Numbered from the stretch's first letter, positions 1 through 5,161 are shown. The stretch: DNA of 6,955 bases from an uncultured Desulfobacterales bacterium (GCA_947259865.1 CAMYNZ010000311.1:1-6955), one strand, 5' to 3'. The notes: generated by a model from the letters alone, not told the origin. Program-made: numbers and translations.

Positions 1-41
1 TCTTCACCGCAGAGACGAAGAGTCCGCAGAGCGTATTTTTC

Positions 42-76
42 TTATTTCTTTTCGGTGAGAGGCCGAAAAGAAATAA
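42..76. repeat. Perfect 14-bp stem-loop within the composite element
   Basis: TTATTTCTTTTCGG at 42-55 is the exact reverse complement of CCGAAAAGAAATAA at 63-76, with a 7-nt loop (56-62). There is no T-run directly after it on either strand, so it is not a typical terminator by itself. It adjoins the next hairpin at position 76. Confidence 0.8.
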
Positions 77-107
77 ACCCAAGCCCTCCGGGCGGGTTCA
101 ATTTTTT
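76..107 (+). terminator. Terminator-like hairpin with T6 tract
   Basis: AACCC (76-80) pairs with GGGTT (94-98) and GCCC (83-86) with GGGC (90-93), leaving a two-A bulge and a 3-nt loop. CAA plus a run of six T (102-107) follows. This fits an intrinsic terminator for transcription entering from the left of the window. It may equally be just another palindrome of the composite element, since no upstream gene end is visible. Confidence 0.4.
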
Positions 108-174
108 CGCTGCTTGGCAATAAATAAATTCATCCGTTACTATTGTCCGGAGTTATTTTTTGAACAATACTGCT

Positions 175-235
175 GCCGCGAAGCGGCTGTCCGCCTCAGG
201 CGGATTCATTTGTCGGCGTCTCAAAGACAAATGAA
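175..235. repeat. Three adjacent perfect hairpins
   Basis: GCCGC/GCGGC (175-179/183-187, loop GAA), TCCGCC/GGCGGA (190-195/199-204, loop TCA) and TTCATTTGTC/GACAAATGAA (205-214/226-235) follow one another almost without spacer. The dense packing of perfect palindromes in non-coding DNA points to selection for structure or to repeated insertion of small palindromic repeats. Confidence 0.7.
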
Positions 236-330
236 AAATATTTAATCTCTGCGATCTTTGCGTCTCTGCGGTGAGTAATAGAAGCTCAAATGTGCCTGTG
301 CGCTGAAAAAGATAAACATGAGGAAAAATC

Positions 331-1173
331 ATGAGAGAAGTCCATGTCGATAATATCGTTTCAGCGCTCCGCCAGCTTTGCATCGACGCCAATGTTGAGA
401 TTCGGCTCGATACGGTTGAAGCCTTTCAAAGGGCCCTGGGCCAGGAAGATTCCGAAATCGGCCGCGAGGTACTCAAGCAGTTGATTCGCAATGCCGAGGT
501 GGCCAAGGAGCAGCGCATACCCTTTTGTCAGGATACGGGATATGCTGTCGTATTCGTGGAGTTTGGACAGGAGATACATATTGTTGGTGGCTCCTTTGTG
601 GATGCGATCAACGAAGGGGTTCGCCAGGGATACAAAGACGGGTTTCTTCGTAAGTCCATAGTGCGCAATCCCATTGAGCGCATTAACACCGGCGATAATA
701 CGCCGGCCGTAATCAACACGGAGGTCGTCCCGGGGGACAAACTCAAGATCAGCCTCCTCATCAAGGGCGCCGGCTGTGACAACGTCAGTGCAATACGGAT
801 GTTTTCACCGTCAGAAGGCCTTGAAGCAGCCAAAGATTTTATCGTCGCAACCGCAGACCGGGCCGGGCCGAACGCCAGCCCGCCTTTTGTGATCGGAGTC
901 GGAATCGGCGGACCTTTTGCGCGGGCAGCCCTGTTGGCCCAAAAGGCATTGCTATGGCCCGTTGGGAAACCCAATGCGGATAAATCCCTAGCTGCCATAG
1001 AGAAAGAGCTTCTGGAGCGTATCAACAGTCTTGGAATCGGACCAGCCGGTTTCGGAGGGTGCGTAACCGCTCTGGGGGTACACATCGAAGCATTCGCCAC
1101 CCATATTGCGAGCTTTCCGATAGCGGTGAACGTGGACTGCCATTCCCACAGGGGAAAGGAGGTCGTCCTGTGA
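331..1173 (+). CDS. Class I (Fe-S) fumarate hydratase-type, alpha subunit
   Basis: This is the N-terminal-type subunit of a two-subunit iron-sulfur hydro-lyase that interconverts fumarate and L-malate (or dehydrates tartrate) in the cytoplasm. The 280-residue length is normal for a stand-alone alpha subunit. Family signatures visible are PFCQDTG (64-70), INTGDNTP (118-125), a KGAGCDNVSAIRMF stretch (145-158), GVGIGG (189-194), GIGPAGFGG (235-243) and the end VNVDCHSHR (267-274). Family members such as E. coli TtdA ligate the [4Fe-4S] cluster with three Cys, in CQDTG, in CPP and in the C-terminal CxxxR motif. C66 and C270 fit, but the middle one is S183 (NASPP). Other conserved positions also differ (GAG for GGG, GGP for GGT). 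The start is supported by GAGGA at 320-324, six bases upstream. It is coupled to the beta gene by a 4-bp overlap. It may be a diverged paralogue with another substrate; the family call is sure, the exact substrate is not. Confidence 0.93.
   Translation: MREVHVDNIVSALRQLCIDANVEIRLDTVEAFQRALGQEDSEIGREVLKQLIRNAEVAKEQRIPFCQDTGYAVVFVEFGQEIHIVGGSFVDAINEGVRQGYKDGFLRKSIVRNPIERINTGDNTPAVINTEVVPGDKLKISLLIKGAGCDNVSAIRMFSPSEGLEAAKDFIVATADRAGPNASPPFVIGVGIGGPFARAALLAQKALLWPVGKPNADKSLAAIEKELLERINSLGIGPAGFGGCVTALGVHIEAFATHIASFPIAVNVDCHSHRGKEVVL
1156..1162 (+). promoter_or_regulatory. Ribosome binding site fixing the GTG start of the beta subunit
   Basis: AAGGAGG lies seven bases before GTG at 1170, inside the last codons of the alpha gene. 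It selects the GTG start that overlaps the alpha stop (GTGA) over the longer in-frame ORF beginning at 1059. Confidence 0.85.
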
Positions 1174-1742
1174 ATATACGGGAAACGATCTACATCGAGG
1201 CACCACTGACTCGCGAGGCATTGAAAATGCTCCGCAGCGGAGACCAGGTCCAAATTTTCGGCGTGATCTACACCGCACGTGATGCGGCGCATGCGAGAAT
1301 GCGAGAAGCGATCAAGCACGGCAAAGAATTGCCGTTTGATCCGAAGGGACAAATCATTTATTACGTTGGACCCACCCCGGCACCGCCGGGGCATGTCATC
1401 GGTTCTGCCGGACCTACAACTGCCAGCCGGATGGACGCCTTTACGCCCATGCTTATCGAAAGGGGTTTAAGAGGCATGATCGGCAAGGGGCACCGTTCCG
1501 ACGAAGTCCGACAGGCCGCCATGAAACACGGATGTGTTTATTTTGGTGCAGTGGAAGGAACTGCGGCTTTGCTTTCCGGATGCATTCAGGCCGCAGAGGT
1601 TGTTGCTTATAAAGACCTGGGCTCCGAAGCCGTTTTCCGTTTGGCCGTCCAGAACTTTCCGGCCATTGTCGTTAACGACCTCCATGGGGGGGATATTTAC
1701 GCAGAAGGCCGCAAAAAATATCAGCGGCGATGGCCAAAATAA
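1170..1742 (+). CDS. Class I (Fe-S) fumarate hydratase-type, beta subunit
   Basis: This is the C-terminal-type subunit of the same hydro-lyase, which supplies much of the substrate pocket. From the GTG at 1170 it is 190 residues, the usual beta-subunit size. Signatures are LRSGDQVQIFG (21-31), IYTARDAAH (33-41), YYVGPTPAPPG (64-74), GSAGPTTASRMD (78-89), GMIGKGHRS (102-110), VYFGAVEG (123-130) and YKDLGSEAVFRL (147-158). The Thr and Arg of GPTTxxRM, the Lys of IGKG and the Arg of YTARD correspond to substrate-contacting residues described for Leishmania fumarase, so the pocket looks intact here. E129 stands where many relatives have Gly. The start is set by a strong AAGGAGG and the GTGA overlap, which implies coupled translation at equal stoichiometry. 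The stop is 27 bp from the stop of the converging CoA-transferase/GNAT gene, and no clear terminator separates them. Confidence 0.93.
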   Translation: MNIRETIYIEAPLTREALKMLRSGDQVQIFGVIYTARDAAHARMREAIKHGKELPFDPKGQIIYYVGPTPAPPGHVIGSAGPTTASRMDAFTPMLIERGLRGMIGKGHRSDEVRQAAMKHGCVYFGAVEGTAALLSGCIQAAEVVAYKDLGSEAVFRLAVQNFPAIVVNDLHGGDIYAEGRKKYQRRWPK

Positions 1743-1769
1743 CAATAGAATTTTTGAGGGTGCTCCTAA

Positions 1770-3644
1770 TCAAGTCCCGGTCACCATGTCGAAGGGGATT
1801 TCCAGGTGATACATACCGCCTTCGAGATGCGCTTTTACCGGCAAATCTCCTTTTTTAAAGACCTTCATAATACCGCCGATATTTGAATATAAGACTTCGG
1901 CAACAAATCCTTTGACGCCTCTTTCCTTAGCCAGACGGATCAGCATCCTGTATAAAAAAGAACCAATCCCAAGGCGCTGGTAATTCTCGTCTACCACGAA
2001 TACCACCTCGGCAAACGGATTTCCCGGAATTTTGATGTAGCGCGCCTCCGCGATTATGCGACCTTTTCCTTCTTCGCCGACCAGCCCGACGATGGACATA
2101 ACCTGATTCCAGTCCACATTGACGTATTCTTGCATTCTGGCATGCGGCATACTTCTGACTGTTTGAAAGTAGCGGTAGTATACCGTTTTTTCTGAAAACC
2201 GATAAAACAGATGCCGCATACCTTCCTCATCAGATGGTCTGATGGCTCTAAACCGTACCGATAGATCGTCTTTGACCGAGCAGGTTTCGCAGATGTCCAT
2301 TGGATATAGACGAGCACTTTCCGCCAGGAAAATCTGGTCCCGGTATAGAATCCTGCTATCTTTGGCTGCTTGCACCAGACCGAGGCGGTCCTCCGGATGG
2401 GCAATATCAATCAGGGCCTGCGCACGTTCCCTGACGGTACGCCCCTTCAAATAGGCGACCCCGTACTCCGTAACGATCGCACCCACAGATTCGAATGCGC
2501 TAAACTGATTGGGCAGATCGGCAACGGACAATAAAATATTGGGCATGCCATTTGGGTCCCGGCTGGTCAGGGCAAAGATGGAGCGCCCGCCTTCCGATAG
2601 TTCAGCACCAGTTAAAAAATCCATCACCTCAGCAGGTCCGGAGGCCACCGTGCCTTTTCCCGTGTAAAGTCCGATACGGCCGTATAAATCCACCTTTCGG
2701 GCCGCAACGGCGGTGACAAATTTAGGGTTGCGGCCGATGATCAACGGGTTGAATACTTTATCTACTCGCTGGAACTCAACAAGGGGATTGTTATCCAGCC
2801 ATTCCATAAGGTTGGGTGTACCCAGAGCATAGGATGTCAGTGATTTGCCCCGATGGGTGTCCTTACGTCGATTGGTGACTGCCCCGCTTTGCATTAAATC
2901 CATCAACGGATCTGTGAAAAATGGCGAATGGATGCCCAGATGGCGCTTATTTACCAGTTGTTTGGCCAGCGCCTCGTACAACGGTCCGATTGAAAATGCC
3001 AGGCAGCTTCCATCTTCAATTAAAGAAGCTGCGTTTAAGGCCACCTGATCCCAAACTTTATCTGCTTCCCAGCGGTTGAAGTATATGGGCGGATCAGTTG
3101 AACGCACCAAAAAGTCAAATTCAGATACGTGAACAAAGGTATCTCCAAAGGTTCGGGGAATTTGGGTGTTGATTTCACCCACACGGATGGAGGCCTGCTC
3201 GAGGGCTTGCCGGGCCACATCAATCGCAATCCCCAGGCTGCAGAATCCGGCCTCATTGGGAGGTGTGATCTGAACGATGGCAACATCAATCGGTGCCAGG
3301 CGGGATTCGATAATTTGGGGAATCTTTACGAACCGACTGGGTATCATGTCAACGCGGCCCTCTTCGAAAGCTTCATTGGCGACCCAGCCGGAAAAAAAGG
3401 TTGTTAAGCGAAAGTTCTGGGATTGCAGCGTTTGCAGGGAAACGGCATCTCCGAAGCTGACCAGTTGGATCAACTCGAGATCCTCTAAATTTTGGGCTTC
3501 AAAGGTCATCAGATGCCGAACCATGGTTCTGGGTTCGGCCATCCCGGTTCCCAGAAAGATACTCATTCCAGGCTTAATTTGTTTCGTCAGTCTTTCTGGA
3601 GAAACGACCGTCGATTCCCAGTTGTCAGCAACGATGGTTTCCAT
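1770..3644 (-). CDS. CoA-transferase/acetyl-CoA hydrolase-like protein fused to GNAT acetyltransferase
   Basis: This is a 624-residue cytoplasmic fusion. Residues about 5-445 match the acetyl-CoA hydrolase/CoA-transferase family: GTG near 32-34, NEAGFCSLG (130-138), LGIHSPFFTDPLMDL (236-250), SGAVTNRRK (253-261), LDNNPLVEF (283-291), EYGVAYLKGRTVRERAQALI (393-412) and IAHPEDR (414-420). Residues about 462-619 are a GNAT domain with the acetyl-CoA motif QRLGIGS (556-562) and the ending VFKKGDLPVKAH (595-606), close in style to the GNAT part of Pat/PatZ lysine acetyltransferases. The linker carries a CxxC (452-455). Active family members have Glu in the H-S/T-E motif, which forms the CoA thioester; here the residue is P241, and the later GGQ motif is replaced too (near SGPAEVMDF, 335-343). 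The CoA-transferase part may therefore be a sensor or have an altered reaction. The start is the first ATG, with only a weak upstream AAGAA. The receiver gene lies 123 bp upstream on the same strand. Confidence 0.93.
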   Translation of the reverse strand: METIVADNWESTVVSPERLTKQIKPGMSIFLGTGMAEPRTMVRHLMTFEAQNLEDLELIQLVSFGDAVSLQTLQSQNFRLTTFFSGWVANEAFEEGRVDMIPSRFVKIPQIIESRLAPIDVAIVQITPPNEAGFCSLGIAIDVARQALEQASIRVGEINTQIPRTFGDTFVHVSEFDFLVRSTDPPIYFNRWEADKVWDQVALNAASLIEDGSCLAFSIGPLYEALAKQLVNKRHLGIHSPFFTDPLMDLMQSGAVTNRRKDTHRGKSLTSYALGTPNLMEWLDNNPLVEFQRVDKVFNPLIIGRNPKFVTAVAARKVDLYGRIGLYTGKGTVASGPAEVMDFLTGAELSEGGRSIFALTSRDPNGMPNILLSVADLPNQFSAFESVGAIVTEYGVAYLKGRTVRERAQALIDIAHPEDRLGLVQAAKDSRILYRDQIFLAESARLYPMDICETCSVKDDLSVRFRAIRPSDEEGMRHLFYRFSEKTVYYRYFQTVRSMPHARMQEYVNVDWNQVMSIVGLVGEEGKGRIIAEARYIKIPGNPFAEVVFVVDENYQRLGIGSFLYRMLIRLAKERGVKGFVAEVLYSNIGGIMKVFKKGDLPVKAHLEGGMYHLEIPFDMVTGT

Positions 3645-3677
3645 TTCTTATCATTAAGCCGGCTTTTTGCCCGATAA

Positions 3678-3683
3678 ATTATA
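3678..3683 (-). promoter_or_regulatory. Possible -10 box for the CoA-transferase/GNAT gene
   Basis: The minus strand reads TATAAT here, 33 bp before the ATG. No good -35 hexamer is found 16-18 bp further upstream, so this is only half a promoter. The gene could also be read through from the receiver gene. Confidence 0.25.
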
Positions 3684-3741
3684 TTAACCGCAATGAATAT
3701 GCGCATAATTATTTAAACCTGACGATTGAATCGCAATGCAT

Positions 3742-3778
3742 CCGAAAGCATGCAAGCTTTCCGGAATTTATTTTCCGG
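3742..3778 (-). repeat. Two overlapping hairpins at the end of the receiver gene
   Basis: On the minus strand, CCGGAA/TTCCGG (3778-3773 with 3766-3761) spans the TAA stop, and CCGGAAAGC/GCTTTCGG (3764-3756 with 3749-3742, one bulge) follows directly. They share the CCGG at 3761-3764 and so cannot form together. No T-run follows, so an ordinary intrinsic terminator is not supported. Confidence 0.45.
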
Positions 3779-4157
3779 TTTCTTCATAGGCCGTTTCTAA
3801 AAGTGCATTGACACTGGCAATAAGTTTGTCATTGGAAAACGGCTTGGTAATATAGGCGTCCGCTCCGAGCGCCAGTCCTCTGGCGATTTCAGCCTCATCA
3901 CCTCTGGCAGTCAAGAAAAGTATTTTAACGTCTTGAAAATCGGGATCTAATCGCACAATTTCACAAACCTCCCAACCGCTAATTCCGGGAAGCATGATGT
4001 CCAGCAGCACCAGGTTCGGCTTGTATTTATAAATCACCTCCAGGGCATCTTCGCCCCTGTTAGCGACCAGGACATTGTAACCCTGCTGCTCCATCAGAAA
4101 CTGGATGGCCACCACGACACCCGGTTCATCGTCCACGATCAGAATTTCTTTTGGCAT
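3768..4157 (-). CDS. Stand-alone response regulator receiver (CheY-like)
   Basis: This 129-residue protein is a single REC domain with no output domain. It would be phosphorylated by a histidine kinase, and no kinase gene lies in this window. All key residues are visible: acidic pair D9-D10 in ILIVDDE, phospho-acceptor D53 in LVLLDIMLPG, switch T83 in LFLTAR, and K105 in ITKPF. The acidic pair and the Lys complete the Mg2+/phosphate site, so it should be functional. The start is well fixed by a near-perfect GGAGGTGA six bases upstream. The CoA-transferase/GNAT gene follows 123 bp downstream on the same strand without a convincing terminator, so an operon linking the receiver to that enzyme is possible but inferred. 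Such orphan receivers act by protein-protein contact, in chemotaxis, phosphorelays or direct enzyme control; which applies here cannot be told. Confidence 0.95.
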   Translation of the reverse strand: MPKEILIVDDEPGVVVAIQFLMEQQGYNVLVANRGEDALEVIYKYKPNLVLLDIMLPGISGWEVCEIVRLDPDFQDVKILFLTARGDEAEIARGLALGADAYITKPFSNDKLIASVNALLETAYEETGK

Positions 4158-4163
4158 AAAGCG

Positions 4164-4171
4164 TCACCTCC
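4164..4171 (-). promoter_or_regulatory. Strong ribosome binding site of the receiver gene
   Basis: The minus strand reads GGAGGTGA, nearly the full anti-Shine-Dalgarno complement, six bases before ATG at 4157. It confirms the start and suggests efficient translation. Confidence 0.85.
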
Positions 4172-4243
4172 CTCTGGAGACCTTATGTCGATGTCGTTAA
4201 TCAGGGGTCCGTAACCGACAACATCGGCGGCGAGGAGGGTGGC

Positions 4244-4348
4244 ATGTTTGCGTTTAAAACCCTGATGGCCATGGGGTCCTCCCCGTTGGTTAAGGTTTTT
4301 ACAACGCGAGAAAGCAGAGTTGAGAGCGGTCGGCGATGTGTAGAATGA
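4244..4348 (+). CDS. Possible small protein, 34 residues
   Basis: ATG at 4244 follows GAGGAGG with five bases between, a good ribosome site, and opens a 34-codon frame ending in TGA at 4346. The peptide begins MFAFKTLMAMGSSPLVKVF, with a mildly hydrophobic first half and an Arg-rich second half. I recognise no family. It lies antisense to the presumed leader of the receiver mRNA. It could easily be chance, as the only support is the ribosome site. Confidence 0.2.
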   Translation: MFAFKTLMAMGSSPLVKVFTTRESRVESGRRCVE

Positions 4349-4428
4349 GAAGTGAGACCCGGTCCGCTTTGACAGAGCAAAAACGGTTTTCAGGCCAGAA
4401 GGAGTGGGGATTCTGCACTAAGTATTAA

Positions 4429-4458
4429 TATATACACCATAAATCTACAGATCGTCAA
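4429..4458 (-). promoter_or_regulatory. Candidate sigma-70 promoter for the receiver gene
   Basis: On the minus strand, TTGACG (4458-4453) is followed after 18 bases by TATATA (4434-4429). The match to TTGACA is 5 of 6 and to TATAAT 4 of 6. Transcription would begin near 4421, leaving a long leader before the receiver start at 4157. Confidence 0.4.
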
Positions 4459-4532
4459 ACAAAAAGACAGCCTTAGAATCATGGCCGCCTTTATTTAAGT
4501 CATTAATGGGATCAATCAAATTGAGCTATTTT

Positions 4533-4769
4533 TTAAAAAACATCCTGAATCTTACGCCCGACGAATAAGCGTTGATTGGTGTTGATAAAAACACCGCCGG
4601 AACTGACATTTTCTATGGGTGCCTGGAAATCACCGTCCATGGTCCTGCAATTCGCAACTAACAGCTGGGTTGCGTTGACATTTTTGCGGGCATCTTTTCT
4701 TCTTTCCAAAGATTCCGTCTGACTGTATGGGATGAAGGTGTTGTACATATCGAAAGTGTCCTCATGCAT
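4533..4769 (-). CDS. Short PilZ-domain protein, apparently truncated
   Basis: This is a 78-residue protein whose residues about 20-78 look like the first part of a PilZ domain, the cyclic-di-GMP binding fold. The two binding motifs are both present: RxxxR as RKDAR (24-28) and N-x-S-x-x-G as NVSSGG (54-59), followed by a typical VFINT strand. The protein stops at GRKIQDVF (71-78), where PilZ domains normally continue with several more strands and a helix of about 35-40 residues. The stop falls in a T6A6 palindromic run (4529-4540), but neither neighbouring frame restores a PilZ tail: both meet stops within a few codons. It may be a decayed copy or a minimal c-di-GMP receptor. The first ATG has an unusual leader, a G8 run 10 bases upstream instead of a clean ribosome site. 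It is not obviously in an operon with its neighbours. Confidence 0.7.
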   Translation of the reverse strand: MHEDTFDMYNTFIPYSQTESLERRKDARKNVNATQLLVANCRTMDGDFQAPIENVSSGGVFINTNQRLFVGRKIQDVF

Positions 4770-4779
4770 TTAAAAATTT

Positions 4780-4787
4780 CCCCCCCC
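4780..4787 (-). promoter_or_regulatory. G8 homopolymer serving as ribosome site region of the PilZ gene
   Basis: Eight consecutive C on the plus strand read as G8 on the minus strand, ending 10 bases before the ATG at 4769. It is the only purine-rich, G-containing stretch in the right place. Homopolymers of this length can slip and change spacing, so expression could vary between cells. Confidence 0.4.
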
Positions 4788-4867
4788 AATTTTTGAAAAC
4801 ATAGTTTGATTATACAATTTGCGTGCCGAATTATTAAGCATTTGATTTTACAGGTTTTCAAAAAATT
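4788..4867. repeat. Inverted repeat flanking the PilZ promoter
   Basis: AATTTTTGAAAAC (4788-4800) and GTTTTCAAAAAATT (4854-4867) are reverse complements apart from one extra A. The 53 bp between them hold the candidate PilZ promoter. The arms are AT-rich, so part of the match could be chance. Confidence 0.5.
4809..4837 (-). promoter_or_regulatory. Candidate sigma-70 promoter of the PilZ gene
   Basis: On the minus strand, TTAATA (4837-4832), a 17-base spacer and a perfect TATAAT (4814-4809) lie 40 bp before the ATG at 4769. Transcription would start near 4802, giving a leader of about 33 nt containing the G8 run. Confidence 0.5.
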
Positions 4868-4904
4868 ATCCACCGATTCCGCCACTGAAAATTATACAAA
4901 ATTA

Positions 4905-4925
4905 AACAGGCCTGTTATTTTTTTT
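4905..4925 (+). terminator. Palindrome plus T8, terminator-like
   Basis: AACAGGCCTGTT (4905-4916) is a perfect 12-bp palindrome followed by A and eight T (4918-4925). As a hairpin it has only a 4-bp stem with a GGCC loop, so it would be weak. No plus-strand gene ends here, so its role is unclear. Confidence 0.25.
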
Positions 4926-5002
4926 GTACGTTTCTGGTAGGCACTCAAACTTCAGGAGCCTCATTTCCGCGTTACTTTTTTATTTAATATTTAGAAAGGA
5001 TT

Positions 5003-5060
5003 TACCATTTTTCGCTAAAGCTTCCTGCTTCGTTAAAACTTCAGCGGGACAAAATGACGC
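5003..5060. repeat. Possible remnant of a dispersed intergenic repeat
   Basis: This patch contains TTCGCTAAAG...CTTCAGCGGGACAA and an imperfect stem (GCTAAAG at 5014-5020 with CTTCAGC at 5039-5045). In translation it gives FFAKASCF..KTSAGQ, wording I associate with small repeated intergenic elements mistranslated as proteins in environmental genomes. This is recall, not a match I can verify. Confidence 0.3.
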
Positions 5061-5124
5061 GGCAAGCCTGTTCGGTCAAAGAGTACAATCGCAACGCGGT
5101 AATTTTTCAGATCGTAGATACTGC

Positions 5125-5153
5125 TTGACATCAGGGTTATAATATTATATTTT
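5125..5153 (+). promoter_or_regulatory. Promoter of the abiE operon
   Basis: A perfect TTGACA (5125-5130) is followed after 17 bases by TATTTT (5148-5153), or after 15 by TATATT (5146-5151), in very AT-rich DNA. Transcription would begin close to 5160, about 30 bp before the antitoxin ATG. Confidence 0.6.
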
Positions 5154-5161
5154 AATTTAAC

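Larger units (their letters stand above)
5..273. repeat. Composite inverted-repeat element with nested hairpins
   Basis: The outer arms 5-31 and 247-273 are inverted copies matching at 23 of 27 positions, both built from CGCAGAG-type words (left arm starts CACCGCAGAGACG, right arm ends GTCTCTGCGGTG). Between them lie a perfect 14-bp stem (42-55 with 63-76), a GC-rich hairpin followed by T6 (76-107), a 6-bp stem (141-146 with 164-169), a 5-bp stem (175-179 with 183-187), a 6-bp stem (190-195 with 199-204) and a 10-bp stem (205-214 with 226-235). The whole could fold into a multi-branched cruciform or RNA. No transposase and no convincing open reading frame is present, so it resembles a non-autonomous palindromic repeat. 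The right arm ends 57 bp before the fumarase start, so the element occupies the place where that operon's promoter should be. Confidence 0.7.
4158..4532. other. Intergenic region between receiver and PilZ genes
   Basis: This 375-bp stretch has no recognisable conserved gene. It holds the receiver's ribosome site, a candidate minus-strand promoter at 4429-4458 that would give a leader of roughly 260 nt, and a short plus-strand reading frame (4244-4348) with its own ribosome-site-like sequence. It also has a segment with inverted words (AAAACC..GGTTTT around GGGG..CCCC, about 4256-4300) that could fold. Near 4460-4490 a weak GGCC/GGCT hairpin followed by GTCTTTTTG on the minus strand might end PilZ transcription. 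Confidence 0.5.

Noticed and set aside
5..273. CRISPR array
   Set aside because: The repeats are inverted and dissimilar hairpins, without regularly spaced direct repeats or unique spacers, and no cas gene is present.
1059..1169. N-terminal extension of the beta subunit (ATG at 1059)
   Set aside because: It lies fully inside the alpha gene in another frame, has no homologous content, and the GTG at 1170 has a perfect AAGGAGG and gives normal family length.
528..1394. 288-codon minus-strand frame opposite the fumarase genes
   Set aside because: It is antisense to two clearly conserved genes; its translation has no domain-like pattern, so it is a shadow.
1743..1769. Bidirectional terminator between the convergent genes
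   Set aside because: The 27 bp contain only a 3-bp GAG/CTC pairing and a short T5 placed before it, insufficient to call a terminator.
4658..4885. 75-codon minus-strand frame overlapping the PilZ gene
   Set aside because: It lies in another frame over the PilZ sequence and its promoter, with no family resemblance; the PilZ frame carries the conserved motifs.
4924..5142. 72-codon plus-strand frame with a TTG start
   Set aside because: It has no ribosome site, starts inside a T-run, and overlaps the abiE promoter; the translation looks like repeat-derived sequence.
5138..5143. Perfect TATAAT as the abiE -10 box
   Set aside because: It is only 7 bp from TTGACA, too close to pair with it; TATTTT at 5148 has the standard 17-bp spacing.
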